The translations under genes were made by a program, and so were the position numbers. Positions 18,905 through 27,713 of a DNA stretch of 64,000 bases are shown piece after piece (position 1 is the first letter of the stretch; every line of letters starts with the position of its first letter). The notes beneath the pieces are model-generated. The model saw only the letters and a program-made list of their open reading frames with translations. It did no database searches and was not told the DNA's origin. Source of the stretch: Lachnospiraceae bacterium (GTDB lineage: Bacteria > Bacillota > Clostridia > Lachnospirales > Lachnospiraceae); contig JAFSTN010000044.1 of NCBI GenBank assembly GCA_017450485.1, forward strand, positions 1 to 64,000. The letters are read 5' to 3'.

Positions 18905-20323
18905 ATGACAGGTCGAGATAAAGAATTAGCAATTCTGCGCAATGCCATAACAGACGACTATTCTCATTTTATCGCGGTTTACGGCCGCCGAAGAGTGGGC
19001 AAGACATTCCTGATAAGAGAAGCATTTAATTACAGATTCACTTTTCAACACGCCGGTTTATCCAAAGGTGGGCTTGATGGACAGATTTTCGAATTTGAAT
19101 CCTCAATTAAAGATGCCGGAGGCACTCCTAACGGCAAACGAAAAAACTGGCTTGAAGCATTCGAAGATTTAAAAGATATAGTCAGAGCATCAACAGAAAA
19201 GAAAAAGATAATCTTTATTGATGAACTGTCTTGGATGGATACTCAGAACGGAGATCTCCTAGTTGCATTGGAGAACTTCTGGAATGGATGGGCGAGCGCC
19301 AGAAGGGATATAGTATTGATCGTATGTGCATCCGCAACATCCTGGATGATGTCTAAGGTGATCCATAACAAGGGTGGTCTATACAACCGTCTCACCGAGC
19401 AGATTCACTTAAAACCCTTCACGCTGGCAGAGTGTGAGGATTATGTCAAAGCACGCGGGCTGGCGCTTACCAGAAACCAGATCCTGCAGTACTATATGAT
19501 CTTCGGTGGAGTTCCCTACTATTGGGATTTCCTCGAAAAAGGGTTCAGTATACCTCAAAACGTTGACAGAATCCTTTTTGCTGCAGATGCCCCTCTCAAG
19601 GACGAATATAAATACCTGTATGCATCCGTATATAAGAATCCAACGGTGCATATAACCATAGTAGAAACTCTGGGCAAAAAGAAGGCGGGGATGACAAGGG
19701 AAGAGATCATCAGCAATTCCGGACTGATCAACTCCGGAGATCTGACCGTCAAACTTGATGAACTAGAAAGCTGTGGATTCATCAGGAAATACTATTCCTA
19801 TGGAATGAAAAAGAAAAATGCCGTTTATCAACTGATCGATAACTTCACTCTGTTCTATTACCAGTTTATGAATAACAATCCCATGGATGAGCATTTCTGG
19901 TTTAACCAGATCAATACTCCAGCCGTAAACACATGGCAGGGGTTGGCTTTCGAACGGGTATGTATGGAACACATCCTGCAGATAAAACAGAAACTGGGCA
20001 TATCCGGCATATACACAGATATCAACTCCTGGTATGGCAAAGAGAATAAGGAAAAAGGAATACTCGGATCGCAGATAGACCTGCTCATCGTAAGAAAAGA
20101 TCAGGTGATAAACCTGTGTGAGATGAAATACTCCAATGCGGAATACATCATAACAGCAAATGATGACGAAAGCATTCGAAGAAAAACTGAGGATCTGATC
20201 CACGCAACCGGGACAAAATATGCTATCTATCCCACTATGATCACCACATACGGAATCGCCGATAATGCATACGCCGGAAGTATTCAGTCTGTCGTCACAT
20301 TAGATGATCTGTTTGGACGGTAG
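18905..20323 (+). CDS. AAA+ ATPase with PD-(D/E)XK-like C-terminus (ATPase_2/DUF234 type)
   Basis: A 472-residue STAND/AAA+ type ATPase. Walker A is in YGRRRVGKTFLIRE near residue 25, Walker B in KIIFIDELSWMD near 105, and a sensor-like VLIVCASATSWM follows. The middle is winged-helix-like (GMTREEIISNSGLINSGDL). The C-terminus has GSQIDLLIVRKDQVINLCEMK, an Asp...Glu-x-Lys pattern of the DUF234 nuclease-like fold. The cellular role of the family is not established. The ATG at 18905 has GAGG 9 bp upstream; the frame could open at a TTG at 18890. It is a paralogue of the gene at 22109. Confidence 0.85.
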   Translation: MTGRDKELAILRNAITDDYSHFIAVYGRRRVGKTFLIREAFNYRFTFQHAGLSKGGLDGQIFEFESSIKDAGGTPNGKRKNWLEAFEDLKDIVRASTEKKKIIFIDELSWMDTQNGDLLVALENFWNGWASARRDIVLIVCASATSWMMSKVIHNKGGLYNRLTEQIHLKPFTLAECEDYVKARGLALTRNQILQYYMIFGGVPYYWDFLEKGFSIPQNVDRILFAADAPLKDEYKYLYASVYKNPTVHITIVETLGKKKAGMTREEIISNSGLINSGDLTVKLDELESCGFIRKYYSYGMKKKNAVYQLIDNFTLFYYQFMNNNPMDEHFWFNQINTPAVNTWQGLAFERVCMEHILQIKQKLGISGIYTDINSWYGKENKEKGILGSQIDLLIVRKDQVINLCEMKYSNAEYIITANDDESIRRKTEDLIHATGTKYAIYPTMITTYGIADNAYAGSIQSVVTLDDLFGR

Positions 20324-20428
20324 TCATCTCTTATAGAAATACACATCATACGTATATGCCGCGTTCCAGTAGTTAGGAAGCGCGCAGTGTGCAAATTTCA
20401 CATCGCAGTCATGTCGCTCTGCGAAAGC
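20324..20428 (-). pseudogene. Duplicated 3' end of the neighbouring methyltransferase gene
   Basis: About 95 bases here match almost exactly those at 23528-23625, the 3' end of the methyltransferase gene (codons for the terminal ...AYTYDVYFYKR). Identity stops near 20420, and no complete gene lies upstream. In both copies the segment directly follows an ATPase gene stop, so the junction ATPase end/methyltransferase end is present twice. This marks a duplication or recombination event. Confidence 0.85.
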
Positions 20429-20438
20429 TCACATAGTA

Positions 20439-21746
20439 TCACAGAAACATCGCCATATATAGCGGAAGCGTGATAATCCGCCCTTCCTCTCCGACATTTC
20501 CGTCAACAAGTTTATAAAATGTCTTTATATCTGTTTTAGCTTGTACTATTTGATTCAGCGAAGCAGCCCTCGCATTACCGCTTTTGACCTCTACCGGGAT
20601 CACATTTCCATCCTTTTGTATTATGAAGTCTAATTCCCTCTTGGTCGTCTCATTCTTATAGAAATACAATGAATAGCCTTTTTTGATCAGAATATCCGCA
20701 ACGGCGCATTCATAGATTCCACCCTTGGTATTTCCTGCCAGCGTATTCTCTATAATGTGCTGCTTCAGGCCGAAATCCTTCATTGCGACAAGCAACGACA
20801 GATCACATGTATATGCCCGGAAAAAATCATCCCTGGCATAATCATCCAGATCATAGCGTATATTTGTCACCAACCGACTAAGCTTAATAATGTCGGCCCT
20901 GATCAGCCATTCGATACTGGAATAATACTTTTGAGCCCTGCCCCCATGCTCAACTTCCTTATACTGAAACTTATGGTTCTCTTTATCCAGAAGCTGTGCT
21001 GCAATGGACAGGTAACACTTCTCAGCCTTAACCTTCTCATTCGCATCCGCATAGTGAGCTATATCATATTGATATCCCTGCAGGATCTCCCTCTGAATCC
21101 TGTCGGCAATCCTGTAATCTCCCGATTCCATATATCCGGCGACTACTTCCGGCATACCGCCTACAGCTATATACTCGCGCAAAAGATGCATCATTCTCTC
21201 ATGAATCGCCGGAGGAACGCTCTGTTTCTTCAGGAAAAATTGCCGCAGAGAGTCGATCATCTCCCCATCCATGCCTGATGCCCACAGGAACTCTTCGAAA
21301 TCCAGTCCGTACATCTTCAGATACTCTACGTATCCGACAGGATAAGATGATGCACGATGATAGTCTATCCCCAGCAGAGAACCCGATGCTATCACATCAT
21401 ATCTGCCATCCTCAGTCCAAAACTTCAATGAAGTAATCGCCTCCGGGCACTCCTGTATCTCATCCAGAAAAACAAGTGTCTCTCCCGGCACAAAATCCAC
21501 TTGCGGATACCGGAATCGGAGCCCCATGATCATAGTCTCCACATCCAGATCCGATGCAAACACCTCTATAGCCGATGGTGTCTCCTTGAAATTGATTTCC
21601 AGAACAGAGCTGTAGTTTTGACGGCCAAACTCCCGGATCGCATAGGTCTTGCCAACCTGTCTTGCCCCCTGTACCACCAGGCTTTTTCTGCCGGGAGAAG
21701 ATTTCCATTTATTCAGTTCTTCCAGAATTTTACGTTTTAGGATCAT
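20439..21746 (-). CDS. AAA_14/DUF4143 ATPase
   Basis: A 435-residue ATPase of the AAA_14 plus DUF4143 type. Walker A is GARQVGKTYAIRE near residue 27, Walker B ETLVFLDEIQECPEA near 95, and VIASGSLLG follows. The C-terminal DUF4143 part ends in a nuclease-like ELDFIIQKDGNVIPVEVKSG (Asp...Glu-x-Lys). Function of the family is not established; expansion in anaerobes is common. The start is the ATG at 21746 rather than the TTG at 21776 because the latter lies inside the operator repeat. It is convergent with the first ATPase and divergent from the third. Confidence 0.87.
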   Translation of the reverse strand: MILKRKILEELNKWKSSPGRKSLVVQGARQVGKTYAIREFGRQNYSSVLEINFKETPSAIEVFASDLDVETMIMGLRFRYPQVDFVPGETLVFLDEIQECPEAITSLKFWTEDGRYDVIASGSLLGIDYHRASSYPVGYVEYLKMYGLDFEEFLWASGMDGEMIDSLRQFFLKKQSVPPAIHERMMHLLREYIAVGGMPEVVAGYMESGDYRIADRIQREILQGYQYDIAHYADANEKVKAEKCYLSIAAQLLDKENHKFQYKEVEHGGRAQKYYSSIEWLIRADIIKLSRLVTNIRYDLDDYARDDFFRAYTCDLSLLVAMKDFGLKQHIIENTLAGNTKGGIYECAVADILIKKGYSLYFYKNETTKRELDFIIQKDGNVIPVEVKSGNARAASLNQIVQAKTDIKTFYKLVDGNVGEEGRIITLPLYMAMFL

Positions 21747-21751
21747 GTTGT

Positions 21752-21817
21752 TTCCAAAATGTTGATTCGTGTGCAAAAAATAATTCCAAAATGTTGATGT
21801 GTCAACATTTTGGAATT
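21752..21817 (-). promoter_or_regulatory. Three-part operator over the promoter of the DUF4143 ATPase
   Basis: A perfect 16-bp inverted repeat has arms AATTCCAAAATGTTGA (21782-21797) and TCAACATTTTGGAATT (21802-21817), with a third half-site TCCAAAATGTTGA at 21752-21764. On the minus strand TTGACA (21800-21805), a 17-bp spacer and TATTTT (21777-21782) form a promoter whose spacer is the left arm. The third half-site lies in the leader just before the start codon. This is the pattern of an autorepressor site. Confidence 0.65.
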
Positions 21818-21863
21818 ATTATATAGCATTGTTCGCTGTTTTTCAACGGAAACTCTATATGTT

Positions 21864-21908
21864 AGCTTCCTGAAGCTTAGCTTCCTGAAGCTTCCTGAAG
21901 CTTCCTGA
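21864..21908 (+). repeat. Short tandem repeat AGCTTCCTGA
   Basis: Four copies of the 10-mer AGCTTCCTGA, the first separated from the second by AGCTT and the other three in direct tandem. It lies in the intergenic region between the divergent second and third ATPase genes. No function can be inferred. Confidence 0.8.
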
Positions 21909-21991
21909 AAAATTAACTCTCGTCACCAGTATTCGACTCCAAATTCCGATGACAGCACTCTTACAAATATGCCGATTGCATAGCAGAGTGC

Positions 21992-22076
21992 GATAACTCC
22001 CCAAAACTGCCCGCCGTGGTCATGTTTTGGGGAGTTATATCATGCTATTGACATGATAACTCCCCAGTTTTATGAT
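21992..22076 (+). promoter_or_regulatory. Three-part operator over the promoter of the third ATPase
   Basis: A perfect 15-bp inverted repeat has arms ATAACTCCCCAAAAC (21993-22007) and GTTTTGGGGAGTTAT (22024-22038). A third half-site GATAACTCCCCAGTTTT lies at 22055-22071. The promoter TTGACA (22048-22053), 17-bp spacer, TATGAT (22071-22076) has that third half-site as its spacer. A protein bound there would block RNA polymerase, so self-repression is a likely reading. Confidence 0.65.
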
Positions 22077-22108
22077 TGTCATAGATATAAAGAAAGGATT
22101 TGCCAAAC

Positions 22109-23527
22109 ATGATAGGAAGAAAAGAAGAAATCCATATGCTTGATAACGCTCTCTCCAGCGGAAGGCCGGAGTTTGTTGCGATATACGGCCGTAGAAGGGT
22201 CGGAAAAACATATTTGATCAAGGAATACTTCAATAATACCTTTTCCTTCTATGCAACCGGTGTACAGAATACTAACACAAAGCAACAGCTCAGATTATTT
22301 TATGAGGCACTGAAAAAAAACGGCGACCAATCCTCTTCTATTCCCAAAGACTGGTTTGAAGCCTTTTCAAGACTGGAAAAACTGCTGTCTGCCGAAAGCG
22401 TAACAAGAGAGTATAAGTCAAATCGAAGAGTAATTTTTCTCGATGAAATACCATGGATGGATACTGCAAAGTCCGGATTCAAAAGCGCTCTCGAATATTT
22501 CTGGAACAGCTGGGGGTCATCTCAAAAAGATCTGATGCTGATAGTATGCGGATCCGCAACATCTTGGATCATTAATAACATTGCAAAAGATACAGGTGGT
22601 TTCTATAACAGATTGACTCGTCAAATCCATTTGTTGCCCTTTACATTGGAGGAAAGTGAAGAACTGCTGATTTCCAACGGAATACAGATGACTCGAAAAC
22701 AAATCATAGAATGTTATATGGTATTTGGCGGAATTCCGTATTATCTGAATTACATCAGTCCCGGCAACAGTCCCGCTCAAATAGTGGAAATGCTGTTTTT
22801 TAAAGAGAACAGTCCCTTAAAAAATGAGTTCCGTCAACTTTTCTCTTCACTTTATAAAAACTCAGACAAGTACATCTCTATCATCAAGGAGCTGGCAAAA
22901 ACTAAAAGCGGAATAACCAGAGCCGACATTACTGCAAGCAAGAAGACCGTCACAGGAAAAGATCTCACTCAATGCCTGGAGAGCCTTGAACAATGCGGTT
23001 TTATCCGTAAATACCACGATTTCACAAGAGCAGTCAATGGTTGCTTCTACCAATTGATCGACCCACTATGCCTTTTTCACTTAACATTTATAGAGTCGGG
23101 TAAAACAGGATCTTGGTTGGACATGATAGGTACTCCCGGATATAACACATGGTGCGGTCTTGCGTTCGAGAAAGTATGCCTACAACACATACCTCAGATT
23201 AAAAGAGCTTTGGGAATATCCGGTGTATATACTCAGGCGTTTTCCTGGAAAAGCAAAAAGACAACACCCGGGGCACAAATAGACCTGCTGATCGACAGAA
23301 AAGATGACGTGATAAACATATGCGAGATAAAGTACTCAAAGGAAGAATACGCCATAGATGCAAATTACGAAAAAAAGCTGATTCACAAGATCGAAACACT
23401 GAGAGCAGAATCCCACACGTCAAAATCTCTGTGGCTTACCATGATAACTCTTTCGGGATTAAAGAAAAACGAATACTCCGGATCCGTGCAAGCAGAACTC
23501 ACAGCAGATGATCTGTTTGGATGGTAG
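22109..23527 (+). CDS. AAA+ ATPase with PD-(D/E)XK-like C-terminus, paralogue of the first
   Basis: A 472-residue protein that aligns over its whole length with the gene at 18905: Walker A YGRRRVGKTYLIKE near residue 25, Walker B RVIFLDEIPWMD near 115, LMLIVCGSATSWI, and C-terminal GAQIDLLIDRKDDVINICEIK. Both end in ADDLFGW/LDDLFGR. The ATG at 22109 has AAAGGA 11 bp upstream; a TTG at 22100 is less likely. Its stop abuts the stop of the methyltransferase gene with no space. The two paralogues have diverged in protein but their 3' ends and the DNA beyond are nearly identical. Confidence 0.86.
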   Translation: MIGRKEEIHMLDNALSSGRPEFVAIYGRRRVGKTYLIKEYFNNTFSFYATGVQNTNTKQQLRLFYEALKKNGDQSSSIPKDWFEAFSRLEKLLSAESVTREYKSNRRVIFLDEIPWMDTAKSGFKSALEYFWNSWGSSQKDLMLIVCGSATSWIINNIAKDTGGFYNRLTRQIHLLPFTLEESEELLISNGIQMTRKQIIECYMVFGGIPYYLNYISPGNSPAQIVEMLFFKENSPLKNEFRQLFSSLYKNSDKYISIIKELAKTKSGITRADITASKKTVTGKDLTQCLESLEQCGFIRKYHDFTRAVNGCFYQLIDPLCLFHLTFIESGKTGSWLDMIGTPGYNTWCGLAFEKVCLQHIPQIKRALGISGVYTQAFSWKSKKTTPGAQIDLLIDRKDDVINICEIKYSKEEYAIDANYEKKLIHKIETLRAESHTSKSLWLTMITLSGLKKNEYSGSVQAELTADDLFGW

Positions 23528-24292
23528 TCATCTCTTATAGAAATACACATCATACGTATATGCCGCATTCCAGTAGTTAGGAAGCGCGCAGTGTGCAAAT
23601 TTCACATCGCAGTCATAGCGTTCCGCGATATCTATGAACATACTCTTCGGATAGAAAAGATGCTGCGTATCCTTATACTTCTCATCATAGTTCTCTACCA
23701 CCGACCGACGATAGTTCAGAAAGGCCTCTTTCTTCGCCAGATCATGCACATCAAATATTCCAACTGAATGATCAGCCTTCTCTATCATCCGGGTGATGAC
23801 TTCTTCGCCATATGCCAGATCATCGAAGTACTGGAATATGCTTCTGGAAAAAACACAGTCATACTTGATATCCGTCTTAAGGTCTCTGGCTTCAGCGCTG
23901 TATAACTCCACAGCATTCTGCACATAGCGTCTGGCTACCTCTACATACGCCTCACTGTAGTCCATACCTCCCAATCGGAACTCAGGATTCAGAGTAGACA
24001 GGTAGTACAGATACGGTCCGGTGGAACAGCCAACATCGAAAAAGGACTTGGGTTGGTATTCCGGATCTGTGGAAAAAGATAATTCGCGGAGGAAGATGTT
24101 GAATTGATCAACAAACGCATTAAATCGTGAAAGAGAGGGATAACCGCCATGATAATTTGGATCCGTAAATGCCTTAAGCTCCATAAATACCTCAGCAAAA
24201 TCTTCCTCTCCGGACAGCTTAATATCATCCAGAACAGTGCTCTTACTCCATATGCTTTTCCAGCCGTTTATATGGCCAGCGGTCTCACTCAT
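23528..24292 (-). CDS. SAM-dependent class I methyltransferase
   Basis: A 254-residue Rossmann-fold methyltransferase. Motif I is SFFDVGCSTGPYLYYL near residue 87, followed by GGMDYSEAYVEVARR and CVFSRSIFQYFDDL. It most resembles free-standing methyltransferases of polysaccharide clusters; the substrate is unknown. The start has AGGAGTGAATT before the ATG. It is the last gene of the 13-gene glycan operon, 27 bp after the epimerase gene. Its final ~95 bases are duplicated at 20324. Confidence 0.88.
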   Translation of the reverse strand: MSETAGHINGWKSIWSKSTVLDDIKLSGEEDFAEVFMELKAFTDPNYHGGYPSLSRFNAFVDQFNIFLRELSFSTDPEYQPKSFFDVGCSTGPYLYYLSTLNPEFRLGGMDYSEAYVEVARRYVQNAVELYSAEARDLKTDIKYDCVFSRSIFQYFDDLAYGEEVITRMIEKADHSVGIFDVHDLAKKEAFLNYRRSVVENYDEKYKDTQHLFYPKSMFIDIAERYDCDVKFAHCALPNYWNAAYTYDVYFYKR

Positions 24293-24319
24293 AATTCACT
24301 CCTGATACATATTAATTAT

Positions 24320-25255
24320 TTATAAATCATAATACTTCTTCAGAAAATCTGCCGTGAGTCTTATCCCTTCATCCAGGGGTGTTTGACAAAGTTTCCCAAA
24401 CTGATCGGTATATTTTTTCGGATCTAAAACATTTTCTTTTAAATCAACTTGACGTTTTTCCTGATATTTTACACTTAATGGCTTATCCAAGGCGCTGCCA
24501 ATCCAGCTGATCAACTCATTTATGCTTGTTCCTTTACCGCTTCCGATATTATAAATCCTGTCTGTATTCTCTCGTTTAGCTATGTTAATTATTGCCTCTA
24601 TGGCATCATCAATATATATATAATCTCTGATAACGCTACCATCACCATATACTATTATTTCTTCGTCTTTTAAAGCTCTGTATGTAAATGTTGATAATGC
24701 CCCCAATCTCCCATTCGGACGTTGATACGGACCATAAGGATTAGATAATCTGACAATCACATAATTCAGATCATGAATATATCCATACAGATAAAAGAGT
24801 TTTTCTATAGTTAATTTCTGTATTCCATAGGTAGTTATCGGAAAAGTCTCATCTTCTTCCTTTATAGGATATCTGTCTCTATCTCCATAAACGGTTCCAC
24901 CAGAAGACAAGAATAATACCCGTTTAGCTTTTTGGCGTACGCAAGCTTCAAGGACGGAAATGGAGATTGATACGTTCTCGGTAATATCTTCACTAATATG
25001 TATATTCGAAGATGATGGATTATTAGTACTTATAAGGTGAAATACTATATCTGCATCTATTAATGCGGATTCGTATGACTCTATATTTTTATAGTCAACG
25101 GCAATTCTTTCAATATTATCTGTGTATAAACATTTGTCAAAATACTCCGCCTTTTCATCGATGGCCACTACTTTGTCATCAGCATTCGTCGAAAGAGCTT
25201 TAGATAGATTAGTGCCAATAAACCCGGCAGCCCCCAAAACCACATACTTCATCAT
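24320..25255 (-). CDS. NAD-dependent sugar epimerase/dehydratase
   Basis: A 311-residue extended short-chain dehydrogenase of the UDP-glucose 4-epimerase group. The NAD-binding motif is GAAGFIGTNLS near residue 9, the catalytic pair appears as LSSGGTVYG and YGIQK, and PYGPYQRPNGR binds the nucleotide sugar. Such enzymes make nucleotide-sugar precursors; exact reaction unknown. GGAGACGG precedes the ATG. It lies inside the glycan operon between the GT92 and methyltransferase genes. Confidence 0.92.
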   Translation of the reverse strand: MMKYVVLGAAGFIGTNLSKALSTNADDKVVAIDEKAEYFDKCLYTDNIERIAVDYKNIESYESALIDADIVFHLISTNNPSSSNIHISEDITENVSISISVLEACVRQKAKRVLFLSSGGTVYGDRDRYPIKEEDETFPITTYGIQKLTIEKLFYLYGYIHDLNYVIVRLSNPYGPYQRPNGRLGALSTFTYRALKDEEIIVYGDGSVIRDYIYIDDAIEAIINIAKRENTDRIYNIGSGKGTSINELISWIGSALDKPLSVKYQEKRQVDLKENVLDPKKYTDQFGKLCQTPLDEGIRLTADFLKKYYDL

Positions 25256-25278
25256 CCGTCTCCAATGTTATCCATATC

Positions 25279-26520
25279 CTATGTATTTCTTATCAGCGTT
25301 GCATAACGCAACATGGAAGAATCTTCTATAATGCTTTTCTCATCATGAAAAATGAATGCTTTAAGAGTGTGTGAATTCTCCTGAAAGTATACATCCGTTC
25401 CTTTCATCTTATTCATATACTCTTGCCTGGATTTTAATGTGTAATGCTTTATTTCAATTGGGAATTCCACATGTCCGGTTCTTAAAAAATTCGGTAGAAC
25501 AAATCTCTTAAATGCATTCGTCGGAGGATATATACTCCCTTCCAGCTGAGTCCATAAGAAATGATGAAGGCCGTCTATATGATCTTTTGATATTTCATAA
25601 TCAGTATTCAGAAAGCATTTTCCCACATCCGAGTGTTTTTTCCACCTTTTGGTAAAAGACTCTATCACAAGGTCATCCATGCATCTGTCTTCCTTCCCAG
25701 AGCTCCCAAAAATCATCCACGGGATTAAAACGCTCCCATAATTTTCATATTCTTTTAAAAATGCTCCAACACTGTCATGCGATATTGGCGTAATAAACTC
25801 ATCAATATCAATGAAACCGATCCAGTTAGACTTAGAGGAAAATCTTTCCGCACAATCAACATATGCTTCCATTTGTTTTTGGTTGTACGGCCAGTCAATC
25901 AGTGTAACAATCCCATTATCAATATATTTCCCAAGTATATCTAAATAATTATCAGTGGAATTGTTGTTATAAAGGAAAAAATGCTCGATTCCAACTAATA
26001 TATGATAATCCAGCCATTCCTTAAGGTATTGACCTTCATTCTTAAATATGGCACCAATTGAAACATAGTATTCCTTTAATTTCATATTTCTTTGGTATGC
26101 ATGATAAGCCTTACATTTTTTTAGATTTCTGAAATAGGTCTTTCTATATTCTTTCTTTTCTACAGGATTATGATAAATGTATGCGGAATCTTCACATCTG
26201 TAATACCGTGGCATCAGATGCTTTATATTTATAATATCATATGTATCTAAAACTACTATCCGCTCTGAATTCACACCTAATTCCAGCAGCTGGTGCTTTA
26301 TCATATCACCGTACTTTGCAATGCTGATAACAAAGCTGGCATCGATATACTTCATTACAGCTTCAGAAACAGATAAAACACCTTTCCCGTTGATCCGAAT
26401 CCCCTGCTTTTTTTCGGAATTATCCGCAAATCCTTTAACCGTATATCCATTTGCCGTATAGTATTTTGCTATATATTTTGCATTATTTGAAACGCAAACT
26501 ATCACGATTTCTTTTTTCAT
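25279..26520 (-). CDS. GT92-type glycosyltransferase with N-terminal Rossmann-like module
   Basis: A 413-residue protein. Residues 1-110 form a nucleotide-binding-like module (KEIVIVCVSNNAKYIAKYY, FADNSEKKQG). The remainder is a glycosyltransferase family 92 (DUF23) domain: IGAIFKNEGQYLKEWLDYHI, FFLYNNNSTDNY, and the DxD-type IDIDEFI. Product and acceptor are unknown. The start is set at ATG 26520; an ATG at 26538 (MQVGRF) is possible, and neither has a strong ribosome site. It follows the radical SAM gene closely. Confidence 0.85.
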   Translation of the reverse strand: MKKEIVIVCVSNNAKYIAKYYTANGYTVKGFADNSEKKQGIRINGKGVLSVSEAVMKYIDASFVISIAKYGDMIKHQLLELGVNSERIVVLDTYDIINIKHLMPRYYRCEDSAYIYHNPVEKKEYRKTYFRNLKKCKAYHAYQRNMKLKEYYVSIGAIFKNEGQYLKEWLDYHILVGIEHFFLYNNNSTDNYLDILGKYIDNGIVTLIDWPYNQKQMEAYVDCAERFSSKSNWIGFIDIDEFITPISHDSVGAFLKEYENYGSVLIPWMIFGSSGKEDRCMDDLVIESFTKRWKKHSDVGKCFLNTDYEISKDHIDGLHHFLWTQLEGSIYPPTNAFKRFVLPNFLRTGHVEFPIEIKHYTLKSRQEYMNKMKGTDVYFQENSHTLKAFIFHDEKSIIEDSSMLRYATLIRNT

Positions 26521-26550
26521 AAATCGACCCACTTGCATACTATCAATCTG

Positions 26551-27696
26551 CTAGATCACCATAAAAGTATCACACCTGCTGCAATGCTCTACTTCGCCAC
26601 GGCCTTTTAGTAATTTCTGTCTGAGTTCAGTATACTTCTGTCCATACCATACCTCTGTCAAAGACTCTTTATTTAAGTCGCCCAGAGTCATCTTTCCATA
26701 TGGATCATTGCAGCAAAGGGAAACTTCTCCAGTTGGTCTCACAATCATCTGGCACCACGGAAGTGCACATTTTCTCTGCGACACATCTATAACTTCTGAC
26801 CGATTGGGCGCATCTCCTCCCCTTGAAGACAAGTATTCATCACTCTTACGAAGCAGAATCTTGACTTTATTTCTGATACTACCGTCTCCCAAATACTCAA
26901 CGTGTTCTTTGATCTTTTTCACGCTTTCATTCAATTCAAGATTCTGATTATAGTTGTCAATTATCAACTCATCTAGATATTCTATTATACTGTCAAATTT
27001 ATCAATGGATAATAATGTACCGTTTGTAAACAAATGTATTTGTGCTAAAGGAACTTCCTCCCTAAGATACTTTGAAAAATCAATGATTCTTTTATCCAAA
27101 AACGGTTCATTATTAGAAAACAGTGCTACCCTTCCTGTATAATTCAAATTATGAAGATCCTCAACAATTTTATAAAACAACGCCTCTTCCATAAATGCAG
27201 GTTTTCGTATATCACGCTTCACATTCACCGGACAAAAAGAACAGGTTCCATTACATCTATTAATTGTTTCAATCTCGATTTCATGAAATAACTGCGGTTT
27301 ATCCCTGTGAACCTCAACATAAGCCTCAACACGCTCAATATTCCCATCGTTCTCAATCTTTGCATTCCATGCTTCCTCAGATACTCCATCAAATTGTTCA
27401 TACTGATTGAAAACCAGATCAACATCATCAAATAGTTGAGGGGAAAAAATCTCATAATCATAAATACCATATTCTTTTAACTGACGGATTATGCTTAATC
27501 GATTATAAAATGACGCACAGATAACTACATGTTTATCCTCACAGGAGGATTGCAAATACTCATCAAACGATATGATAGTCTTTTCGAAAAACTGCTGACC
27601 TTTTTTATCCGGTGAATTGTCTATAACGGAGGTCACCATATCACCGTATTTTATTATTGCTTTTTCTCCATATTCACCTGCGCCCCAAACAAACAT
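26551..27696 (-). CDS. Radical SAM/SPASM protein with N-terminal Rossmann-like module
   Basis: A 381-residue protein. The first 110 residues are a Rossmann-like module (FVWGAGEYGEKAIIKYGD, VIDNSPDKKG). Then comes a radical SAM core with CNGTCSFC (CxxxCxxC) binding a 4Fe-4S cluster, and a C-terminal SPASM-type region (CALPWC, SLCCNDPYG, CSRC). It would generate a 5'-deoxyadenosyl radical to modify a sugar, lipid or peptide; the substrate is unknown. The start at 27696 is chosen for its AAGGGGATAACG leader; an ATG at 27729 lies inside the previous gene. Confidence 0.88.
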   Translation of the reverse strand: MFVWGAGEYGEKAIIKYGDMVTSVIDNSPDKKGQQFFEKTIISFDEYLQSSCEDKHVVICASFYNRLSIIRQLKEYGIYDYEIFSPQLFDDVDLVFNQYEQFDGVSEEAWNAKIENDGNIERVEAYVEVHRDKPQLFHEIEIETINRCNGTCSFCPVNVKRDIRKPAFMEEALFYKIVEDLHNLNYTGRVALFSNNEPFLDKRIIDFSKYLREEVPLAQIHLFTNGTLLSIDKFDSIIEYLDELIIDNYNQNLELNESVKKIKEHVEYLGDGSIRNKVKILLRKSDEYLSSRGGDAPNRSEVIDVSQRKCALPWCQMIVRPTGEVSLCCNDPYGKMTLGDLNKESLTEVWYGQKYTELRQKLLKGRGEVEHCSRCDTFMVI

Positions 27697-27713
27697 CGTT
27701 ATCCCCTTTCGTA

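Noticed and set aside
21910-22015. Start-less minus-strand frame ending VIALCYAIGIFVRVLSS...
   Set aside because: It looks a little like the end of a membrane protein but has no start, crosses the ATPase operator repeat and is only about 30 codons.
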